Source: Augochlora pura
Lineage: Eukaryota; Arthropoda; Insecta; Hymenoptera; Halictidae
NCBI RefSeq assembly: GCF_028453695.1
Contig: NC_135775.1
Coordinates: 26,260,545 to 26,324,544, forward strand
DNA length: 64,000 bases
Direction of reading: 5' to 3'
The position numbers and the translations under genes are program-made. The number at the start of each line of letters is the position of its first letter. Positions within the stretch are counted from its first letter, which is position 1. Of the stretch, positions 51,441-61,000 are shown in pieces. The notes beneath the pieces were generated by a model that saw nothing but the letters and a program-made list of their open reading frames with translations, had not been told where the DNA came from and did no database searches.

Positions 51441-52022
51441 CCCGCAACGAGGAAGTCGTCGTTGTCCAACGGTAGAATCGTCGGCGAACAACGCGATCTC
51501 GATCGCGGCGCGAAACAGGACTGTCAGCCCCGCCGGAATGTAGATTGAGCTGTGCGAGTGAACGCGCGTGCATCGGCATCCGATGGATAATCGCGGAAAC
51601 GTTAACGTTAACGGAACGGATAACGATCGTGGTAAAAAGCCCGCGCGTCGCTTGTAATTGTACGGTGTTGCCCTCCCCCTTGAGTTTTCGATTAATACCG
51701 GGACCGGTGGAAATAACCGCGGGTCGCGGGACCAGACGTCGCGTTACATTGTTTACGACACGAAATTACAAAGCGTGCTGGCGCGCCGGCTGCCTACCGG
51801 ATAATTGAAAATTAGGTGGGAACCCGGCGGCCGCGAGCTCCTTGTTTATCACGGGAATAATGTACTTAACGAGCGTGATTTGTTCCGAGCTTTTACGATC
51901 GTCGAACACAATGCGCTTTCGAGACGTCGCTGATAGCGGACTGTTGACCCTGGGTCCTGTTAGACACCGGGCAACGCGAGTAGTTCTCGTGTGGATTATG
52001 CGACAGAGTTGGCGGATGATTT

Positions 52023-52082
52023 TTATTCGTCGTAAAAAGATCGTGGAAATTATTATTCGTCGTAAAGATCGTGGAAATTTTT
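52023..52082. repeat. 30-bp direct duplication
   Basis: TTATTCGTCGTAAA followed by AGATCGTGGAAATT occurs at 52023 and again at 52053, differing by a two-base indel. Confidence 0.8.
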
Positions 52083-53071
52083 ATTATCTTTGACGGAGCG
52101 GAAAACGCGATTATAGGCTGAGTTACGAAGGATTTTCTTGGCTGAAACACGATTTAATAGGTCGACTGCCACGTACGTGGTATCGATTATACACGGTCGA
52201 CATTATTTTACGATCAGATTTGGAAATAACTTATATCGCGATTTACCGGAGCAGGCTAAATTGTTATCGAATTTTCACTTTCGAATTTAGACGCGTTCCT
52301 CTGACTACGGAGGAGTTAGCCCTCGCAAAGGTTGACGTTCGCGGGCCGTGAAATAAAATTGCCGTAGGCATCCCGGTAACACGTCGGCGCGAAGTTTCTC
52401 ACGAAGTTTCACACCCCCCGGGATTCAACAAACGAGCCAACAATGTCCTGCTAACAAACGGTCGGCCTTCGGCTTACGTAAATGAGCAAACAGCGCGAGG
52501 CGCGAGAGTCCTTGGAGCGTTTCGCGAATTCGCGGCCGCGGAGCGATTGCAAAGCGCAAAGTTTGCACGCGCTGGCCCCGTGTACCCACCTGGTCGGTCG
52601 TCACACGTTCCGCAGGATCCACGGAGGCGGTGTCGTCCCTGCCGGTTTACGAGAGGCGAGGATTCGAGACCCCTGGTCCGATCGCAGCCCGTAGTATAAT
52701 ATCCCACCAGGCGATCAACGCGTCCCCGGTGTACCGTTCATCCGGTCCGAAATGTGAAAATGATATCTTCTCGATGATGAATGGCGACGCGGGTCGACCG
52801 GCCCTCCGATCGCGATTCGGCTACTTTGAACACACGGCCGACGTTTTACGAGTTCACCGACTCCGTGAATCGCGATCTGCTATCAGAATGAAGGCTTTTC
52901 TTAAGGCCGTCTCGTACTTATGTCGCTGCCCCCACCTACGGGGCCTACGCGCGGCGAGCTCTCCTCAAGTTCTTGAGCGTTCGAGCCCGAACAACTATGC
53001 CCCCCTCTGAACATAGAAAAGGAAATACGTGCCAGGACAGACGACACACTTTCGTTCGGTTCGGTTCGTCC

Positions 53072-53152
53072 GATCTTTTCTTTCTTTCCTTTCTTTCTTT
53101 TTTTTTGTTCTCTCTTTCTTTCATTCTTTCTTTCTTTCTTTCTTCGTTTCTT
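53072..53152. repeat. Polypyrimidine (CTTT)n tract
   Basis: TTTCTTTC and related units over about 80 bases. Strand asymmetry is complete, so any open frames across it are artefacts. Confidence 0.9.
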
Positions 53153-53554
53153 CAGTTCGGTTCACCACCTCGGCACCAACGTTCACTCTTCCATCGTCTT
53201 CACTCTTCAAGACTTTTCCTCGAGCGAGCACGATCTATCAATTTCCCCTCCGATGCCTTTCCTGCTCTCGAATCACAGGACTTCTATCCTCTGCCTCGCC
53301 TTGTTCACTCTAAAATTCCACCATCTCGAGCAACCTGTTTCTCTCTTTGGTTCACCAACTTCATTCTTCCAGACTATCAATCTTCCATCGGATTCTTTTC
53401 TACTCTCCCGCGCCCCTAGACTCCGTCGATTTTAAGATCACCGAGTTCGAAAGTCTTCTTCTGTCTATATTAACCCCTTGAACTGCGACACTTGTCGGAC
53501 TCGCGTTGAAGATTCTATACATAGTCTGCTAAATGCGAATGTTATTAGTGTCTT

Positions 53555-53786
53555 TTAACCTCTTAGGCACGACGCGCGAATGTTTCGTGCTTTACTCAAT
53601 TGTTCTTTTAATTATTAAAGTAAACGATTAAAGTGAACGTGAGTATGTAGAATACACTAAGTTTAGAATATATGTAATTAATACTGTGTATCTAGCTCTA
53701 CGAAAAGTATGTATATTCAGAGAGATGATGAATTTAATTATGAAAAACTTTATTCGCGCAAAATCCAGCCGTGTCTAAGAGGTTAA
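53555..53786 (+). mobile_element. TTAA MITE family 1, copy D (nested in a family-2 element)
   Basis: TTAA edges at 53555-53558 and 53783-53786, left terminus CCTCTTAGGCACGACG, right terminus GTGTCTAAGAGG. Interior motifs match copy B closely. It is inserted into the larger element at 53470-54224, so it is younger than that element. Confidence 0.88.
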
Positions 53787-53822
53787 ATCGAAAGGGAATT
53801 TGGTTATTCCGTTGCCTAAATC

Positions 53823-54159
53823 TATTGGGTTGGCAACTAAGTGATTGCGGATTTTGTCGATAGATGGACTTTACACTTTCTTTTGTTTTGTTAAAGTAGT
53901 CGAAGCATCTAACCTATAATTTTGTTCTTATTGTTTGGACTTCTACCTTTAATTTAGTAAAAAAATTATATCGATCAGTGCTCTAGTTTTGTTTTTATCC
54001 CAATTAAAAATGGAAGAACAGGGCGTGTACTTTGGACATATTTTATTGTATTACTTCGAAGTTAATTACTTTATTACTTTGAACACGCTGGCAAAACAAA
54101 AGAATGTGCTGAGACCATCTGTTAACAAAATCCGTAATCACTTAGTTGCCAGCCCAATA
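53823..54159 (+). mobile_element. Mariner-derived short element (copy 3) with residual transposase start
   Basis: TA edges at 53823-53824 and 54158-54159. Termini TTGGGTTGGCAACTAAGTGA and CACTTAGTTGCCAGCCCAA. An ATG near 54010 opens a frame reading MEEQGVYFGHILLYYF, which resembles the mariner transposase N terminus. It then jumps to a segment shared with copy 1 and ends in the right terminus. The DNA-binding and catalytic regions are deleted. Confidence 0.88.
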
Positions 54160-54224
54160 GAAATGAAAGTTGGAGTAGTACAGAGAATGTATCTTTGAAA
54201 GAAATCGTAGAGCAAAGGGGTTGA

Positions 54225-56579
54225 CAATTCTTCGAAACGAGCGCAAAGTCTTCGTCTTCGCAAAGAAATGATTTATCCCCGAAGCGTGTCGATATTACCG
54301 CTCGCGGTCGAGAATCCTGCCGGCTTAATGAATCATCGAGGGAAATGGTGCAGTCTCCGAGAGTCTCCATATCGAGCGTAATGCGAAAAGTCCATGTAAG
54401 TCGGACCTACTTAGTCAGCAGTGGCTCTCTTCCAGCTGCCCCTGGTAATTAGAAAACGGTCTTCCAAAGAATTTCGCGTAGCCTCAATTGCGCCGAACGG
54501 ACGAATAAACTTGGACGAATCGCTTTAATGAACGGTTCGACGTCGAATCCACCGACATGAATTTTATTCTTCCGCGGTTATAAATATCCGGGCGACCGAT
54601 CGAATTAAGGCGAGTTCATCGCGCAAGCCGATTTATTCGACGCAAGCTCGAGCACAAGGAAAGTGAACGTGTCAATTGAAACATAATCGCTCGGTGGCCG
54701 CGGCTTGTTCGCGAGCAACCCTAACGGCAAAAACGGGTCCGCCGGGGGACATTCTCCTCGACAATGGCGTCGCTTAGCACACCGCCTTCGTCGATCCCCA
54801 AGAAAGTCGTTGTATTTGTTTCGCGGTCGATTCAGTTTCCCCGAGTACCGTGGCTAAACAGTATTCGATGGCCGTCCGCGCGCACAATCGAACGGTTTTT
54901 GCGATGCTCGATCTCTCGGTCTCTCGCGGGTGACTGATCTCCGATCAATGGACAGAAATTCAATCAGCCATTTTTTCTCATCGAGCCGCTCGAAAAACAC
55001 CGTTCGGGACCCTTTTTGCCGGGCCCGGCAAAGAATCCCGCGTGGCCCTCCTCTGTTTAACTGTTAACGCGGATCCGTGGTCCAGAAATCGAAACCCTAT
55101 GGCGGCGGCGCGTCCGAGAATGTGAGATCTAATAAAATTTTTAACGAGACGGCGTTACACCCGGAACGGTAGATCCTCGTAGATCGAGAACCTGAAAAAT
55201 CGAAATATTCCCGGCGTAATGAGAGAACCGTAAAATTATCAGCTCTCTAAACAGCCACGAATTCCGCGACCGATTCACAGTTACGCAGCTGCGCGGAGGA
55301 CACCTGTTCGGCAGCTGAACTTTTTCCTAATCCCGATGACTCTGTGACATCCTCGAATACTTTGCGTGACTGTAAAGTGTCCGCGCGATTCCCGTAAAAC
55401 GGAATGGATATCGATGGACGTCTTCGGAGTCGATGAAACACAGATCTCTCGCTTCGAGCGCGCGTTTCATCGACATTAAAAAAGAAGCATCCAATTTTCG
55501 CTGCAGCCAAGACCGGGATCCTGTTACACGATCCTCGTGATTGGTCCCGTTGAAAGCAATCGAGACGAATCAATTTGGTCGGCGGCGCGACGCGGCGGTC
55601 GAAACGGTCTTTGACAATTTCCCGTGGACGCGCGTTTCCTCCGTCGGAGATCTTCACGGTCGATCCGGAATCATGGATCGTGGAGGCAGCCTCGTGCTGC
55701 CTCGTTCCGGCATCGTTGCTCTCCACGAGCTTTTAATCCCCGTTTCATTCGACCGTTTTCCACACGTCGCGTAACGTCGCGTCGACCGCGCGCGCGCGCG
55801 CGAGCACTCCCTTTCGGTTCACCGGCGATCAGATCGAACGATTAAACGAAGTCTCCTCTTCGCTGCGCCCTTTCATCTTGGTCTTATAGGGCTGTCGACC
55901 GCGTTACGCACGATCCGCCGCGATTCCTTCGGCGTCGTTTCCTCGCGATTCCGCCGCGTTATCCGGCCGCATTATCTGCTGAATTATCATCCGCCCCGCG
56001 ACCGATGCACCGTGTAATCCGACAACGGTACGCACGGCAACAGGAAACACGTGTGTCACGTCAGATCGGACGCAAGCTCGCCCTGAACGATTATAATTTA
56101 GGCACAGAGGCCATCCTTTGGCCACGTCACGATCCGCCGTGTCCAAGCGAAATGGAACAATGTTACGGACCGCGACGCTTTCTAATCGATCCGGCTCCTT
56201 GTTTCCAGCAATATCGATGACTTTTCCTTAAGTGCATGCCACGGTGGACTTTCACGAGGGTGGCAGAACCGGTATTACCCTCGACGACGATCATCACGGC
56301 AATGGGATAGCAAATTCCATTGTCCGGCGATTTCTTCAGTCGCGATTTCTTCGCTCTTGATCCGACCCCGGTGGCGGGGAGGAAACTAGAGCGAGAAATC
56401 TGTATGCGAAATTGGCAACAGCTTTTAAACGATCGTAATCAGTTCTTACAAGATTGTTAAGTTCTCTCGTTCTCCCATTGGCGAATCGGACACGGAATTA
56501 CAAATACTATCCGCAGGTTGCGGACGCAATTTTCGCACGGTTTTAGATGCTAAAAACTAGACTTGTGCCGATTTGGAAT
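54225..56579. other. Non-coding stretch
   Basis: A TATAAATA at about 54579 sits in a promoter-like setting, but no frame follows. A GC run lies at 55787-55802. Nothing else supported. Confidence 0.5.
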
Positions 56580-56807
56580 TTAACCCTTTGCACACGGTTG
56601 TCCCCTCTCAGGGGACATCGTAATTCTAGTATATGTCTAAACATTAAAGTTTATTAGCGATTTGCAACTATTTCTCGATGTCCACAAATTCATATAAATC
56701 GAATATTATTATAACAATATTATATATATCGTATACTATATAATAATATAAATGGTTATAAGCGCTGGTAGGTAATATCCACGATGGCGCCGAGTGCAAA
56801 AGGTTAA
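56580..56807 (+). mobile_element. TTAA MITE with a perfect subterminal hairpin
   Basis: TTAA edges at 56580-56583 and 56804-56807. Inverted termini CCCTTTGCACACGG and CCTTTTGCACTCGG. A perfect palindrome TGTCCCCT-CTC-AGGGGACA lies at 56599-56617, only at the left end. The interior is TA-rich. A distinct family from the CCTCTTAGGCACG elements but with the same layout. Confidence 0.82.
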
Positions 56808-57418
56808 ATCATCAAGATCGTCTAATGGCTGATGGTGTTAGCTTTAAATCGCGAGGACGATTCGACCAGGTTTCCCGTTGGCTCGCGACGATAATGGCGA
56901 CGCAACGCGCAGGGATTTCAGGAAAAGCCGAGTGGCTGACTTTCTTCGTCCCGCGAAACTTCATGGCTTGATCCTGGCTTTATTTCTTTGACCCGCCACT
57001 TAGAACGGAATGCACCACCGCTACGATCCGCCGCTGAACGTCCAACGACAGATGCCGATCGCAATACCGCGACAACATTCCGCTCCATATCTGTGATCTT
57101 CCCGGGTACTCGATTTTTGAACCGATCGCCTACGATCCCGGATAATGCCTCTTAACCATTGCCACGATTCGTATCGGCCGTAATACGCCCGTTTTTCTGA
57201 CTCCGATGCCTTATGCTGCGTTCGACCTGCGTCATCCTAACGCGACTCCGCGCTTCCGCTTCAGCGAAACGCTTCGGCGTTCTGCCATTATCGATAAACT
57301 GAAATCAAAATTTCCCTTTACACTTCTCACCAAACGGTAAATCTATTTACAGTAAAATATCTTTTCTGAATATCTTGGCGTAATTGGAAAGCTAGCAAGT
57401 CCCACCTTTTTCTTCTGT

Positions 57419-57548
57419 TTAACCTCTTGGGCACGACAGCATTTTGCGCGAATAAAGCTTTCCACTTTAATAATTAATAAAACAATTGAGCAAAGCACGA
57501 AACATTCACGAAAGCCACTACAGTGGCGCGTCGTGCCTAAGAGGTTAA
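57419..57548 (-). mobile_element. TTAA MITE family 1, copy E (short, about 130 bp)
   Basis: TTAA edges at 57419-57422 and 57545-57548. Left terminus CCTCTTGGGCACGAC, right CGTGCCTAAGAGG. The subterminal palindrome GCCACT-AC-AGTGGC is intact at 57514-57527. It lacks about 90-100 bases of interior found in copies B, D and F, which marks it as an internally deleted derivative. Confidence 0.87.
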
Positions 57549-57650
57549 TTACACACCTTTCTTCCATCCGTCATCTCGGCAGTAGTCAGGCGTACGAAAT
57601 CTCGCGAGTCGAATGGTCTGGTAATCTGGTTTCGTTCTCGAAATCCCCCT

Positions 57651-57688
57651 TGACGGGCATGGCCCGTCATACGGCGCGAAAGGATTAA
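57651..57688 (-). mobile_element. Solo end of another TTAA element
   Basis: Read on the minus strand: TTAA (57685-57688), TCCTTTCGCGCCGTA, then a perfect palindrome TGACGGGC-CAT-GCCCGTCA (57651-57669). This has the layout of the 56580 element with a different sequence. No partner end was found. Confidence 0.5.
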
Positions 57689-57788
57689 GAAAGTATGCAA
57701 ATGTGGATCGTGAATTATCCGGAGTCCTCGGGGATGGCAGGTTTCATTTGCGGTTGCATCGTCAGCAGGTCGTTCGCGGCGGTGCTCC

Positions 57789-58004
57789 TTAACCTCTTAG
57801 GCACGGCAGGATTTTGCGCGAATAATATTTTTCATAACTATATTACCATTTCTTCTTAACATATATTTTCTCCGTATATCTATATATAGTATTAATTACG
57901 TATATTCTTTCACTTTAATTATATACTTGAATAATTAATAAAACAATTGAGTAAAGCACGAAACATTCGCGAAAACCACTCGTGCGTCGTATCTAAGAGG
58001 TTAA
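57789..58004 (-). mobile_element. TTAA MITE family 1, copy F (complete)
   Basis: TTAA edges at 57789-57792 and 58001-58004. Left terminus CCTCTTAGGCACGGC, right ATCTAAGAGG. The interior includes TATATAGTATTAATTACGTA and AACAATTGAGTAAAGCACG. It has the same orientation as copies A and E and lies 240 bases from copy E. Confidence 0.87.
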
Positions 58005-61000
58005 CACTGGTCAGCCATTAAAGTCCCGGAGGAAAATGAGTCGTTTCGCAAGACTCGCATCCTCGCAACGCCAACGATTCTCAGGAGCCATAAAAATCGT
58101 TTCACAGCCGTCTGAAACGATTCATTAACCGCGATTGTGTTCGACGCGTAAGAAAAGTTAATTGACCGGCCGACGAAACTGCTCGTCGAGTAATCGCTGC
58201 GTCTCCCGACGACAGAATTATTTCGCGGGAAATTTGTTTCTCGTTGCCGCGCTGTCGCTGTCCGCTCGAGTGCCGGTGGAAGTGGCCGGTCGCGCGACGG
58301 CGAGGATGATCGATGGCTCGGCGCAGGGGCAGCGAGAGCATTACGCAAAGCTTTTCCCTTTCGAAACCTCGTTCCTCTCCGATTACCGGGCGAAGTTTAT
58401 TGCGCCTTTTTTTTCAGCGGTATGCAAATCGCGCGGGGCTCGCCGCGGCGAGAGAGGTCGTGTTTGCTCGCGCTCGTCCCGTCGAAAGGGACAGGAAAAG
58501 AGGCGAGAGGAGCGGAGAGGAGAGAGCAACCGCGAGCAGTGCCTCTCCCGAGCGCAGATCCGAGCGTGGTTGCGCGCTGGCTCTCTCTCGTAGAATGTGT
58601 TTAACGTGTGACTGACATGACGGTTCGAGCGCGCGTGTTCCCTTTCGCGAGGCCCGGCGTCGTTTTATTCACGGTTTCCTCCGCGAAGAGACCGGTGTTT
58701 ACATCGCCGTCTCGGAATTAACAGCGTTAACCGGCCCGACACGTGATGCTGATGGCGGTTCTTCGCAGCGCTGCTCTGGCGCTCAGGGAGAGATAGATAC
58801 AAAGCGGGAGAGAGAGCGTACCTTTAATTACAGGTTTCGCGGGTAATTGACAGCGGCCCCGGTTGGTAATTGATTTTCGCCGGTTGTTTGTTTAATTGTG
58901 ACAAACGACCGGTCGGATTCGAACGGTGTAAATGCATGCCCCGCCAAAGACAAATTATTTATACGGCTGGGCTCTGGGAGCCGCGAGATTATAGAGCAAG
59001 CCGCGCGAGCGATTTCCTCGATAATCTGGAAAGTTAATTAATAACATCGCGTGCGCCGTAGCCGCGGTTCGATACCGCGCGCGGTGTCAATGATTTATGC
59101 ATATTACGTCCGAGTTGCAGCATCGCTGCCGAGCACCGGAGATTGTCAGCGGGCTGGCCAAACTCCCGTAATATCCCTTTCGAATCGATTGTTCTCCTAG
59201 ACGAATCCCAACAGCGCTCAATTAAAGAAGAACCTAAAACATTCTGGTCTAGTTAACAATACAGAAATGAAGAGTGCCGATAATAAAACGCGCTTCCGTT
59301 GCGACTTTGTAAAAGTCAGTTCTCGCGGACCGAACCAGTATGAAGAAGAGGGCAGAGGAAGTCTTCAAAGTTTCAGGAGACACTTAAGATAAAATCGATA
59401 AATTGCCGTTTGCGGATGAAAGCGCCGCTCGTCTTGTATTCTATATATATACATATAATGATACGAGATGCAGAAGCAACATTAGAATTAGTCTTTACGA
59501 CGAATAAGAAGATCGCCGGGGCGCGTTGCGCGAGCAAAGATGTTAATTGGACCAGTCCCAGTGACGTTTCGCTTCCTGCTGGAACTGGCTTCTCCGTGGA
59601 TACGGGTTCAAGCTTTTGTGGGAATACGAAATCACTGCGCGCGGTTTCCGGCTTTAGTTACCCGACGAATACGACGTGCGAACTCGGCACTCCGCGATCG
59701 AGCTACAAAGTCTCGAGACAAAAATGCGGTCATTCGGATGCCACGTCAAATCGTTGAGTTAGATCTCGTCTCCGCGGGATCCTGGAGCCCCAAATCTATT
59801 CCATCGTCTATTGTTCTCTCCGCCGGCAACTTTTTTAATTGGCAGAATTTGAATAAGCCTGGACCCAACAATGGAAGAAATTTCAGGCAACGTCTGTGAA
59901 ACATTTTTACCGAAATTGTTAGCTGCGATAGAAATTGGTTCAACGTTCTACATTTTAGACATTTTTATAAGAGACACTGATCCAAGTGTTTGGCGCCTCA
60001 GCGTCACAAGGTATTCTGCTTTCTACTAATTTATTTTTCCGAATTTGTGTCTCTGCTGGGCTCGACGCCGTCAGGTTCCACTTCCTCGTCTTTCTCTCGA
60101 CTTTGTATCGGTTCCGAGTCACGAGAGTTTGCCGAGCCCAGAGCGTCTTCCTTCAAACATTTGCTACGCCGCGCGTCGTCTGCATGCTGAAAACATTATT
60201 ATTATTGTAATCATCATCGTCTCCGCGGCGGTCGTAGAAAGTCGAAAAAGGAAGGTAGGGAAAATTTTTGCGACGGACCCGGTGAGCAGTCGAAAGAGCT
60301 CGATGATGCTCCGGTTGCGTTATCTTCCGCGTGTAGGTAATACATAAATGTAGAAATATAATTTGTGAAATTGCTACCTTCCTGGGAGAGAAAGAGAGTG
60401 ATGGTGAAAGAGAGAGAAATAGAGAGAGAGAGAGAGAAAGAGAGGACGCGGTACCACGGGCAGGTACCCTCGCTCGACCACTGTATCAGGATCGGTGAAT
60501 CTGCATTGATTTAGTGCCGCGTAAGTACCGTGATTACACGACCAACAGTTCTCCTTCTGCGTGTTCGGCTGCCTGTATCCGACAACTCTATTGTGGGCTC
60601 AGGGACCGTGTAAGTTTTCGTAATTATGTAAATGCGAGAGAGGGTCGGACCGGTGGGGGAGGGAAGCGAGTAACCCGCTCGGAAAAGCCGGCCCCGGATT
60701 TATCCGCCGGCTACGCTACAGTACTAGGATCAAATTCAAGCACCTCGATAAGTACCCCGGTGGATCGCAAGATTGTTGCCGGCACGTGATCCAGATTTCT
60801 CGGAAAACGCGGAAATCGGCTCGCGGCGCCGCGCGGATCGCGAGCCGGACGCGGAGTCGGCGCACCGGCTTTCCAGCAGCGCCAATTAATTTTTTCATCC
60901 CGTCGAATCGTCATTCGATTTTCATAAAGCACCTATAATCCGACGATCGGATTGCGCGAGTTCCTCGCGTCTCCGTCTCCGAGGGTTCGTCCCGAGAGCA

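Larger units (their letters stand above)
53470..54224 (+). mobile_element. TTAA-type MITE family 2, copy 3, carrying two nested insertions
   Basis: Left edge TTAA at 53470-53473 then CCCCTTGAACTGCGACA. The right edge is GCAAAGGGG followed by TTGA (decayed TTAA) at 54221-54224. Left interior text (GTCGGACTCGCG, then TCTGCTAAAT) matches copy 1. Inside sit a family-1 MITE (53555-53786) and a mariner remnant (53823-54159). Removing both leaves about 190 bp, close to the 240 bp of copy 1. Confidence 0.75.

Noticed and set aside
52973..53435. Phe/Ser/Leu-rich frames resembling membrane segments
   Set aside because: They are translations of a polypyrimidine (CTTT)n tract, which gives artificial hydrophobic runs.
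54575..54590. TATAAATA as a core promoter
   Set aside because: No exon or supported transcript follows; similar TATA strings occur near 31213, 61370 and 62731 by chance.
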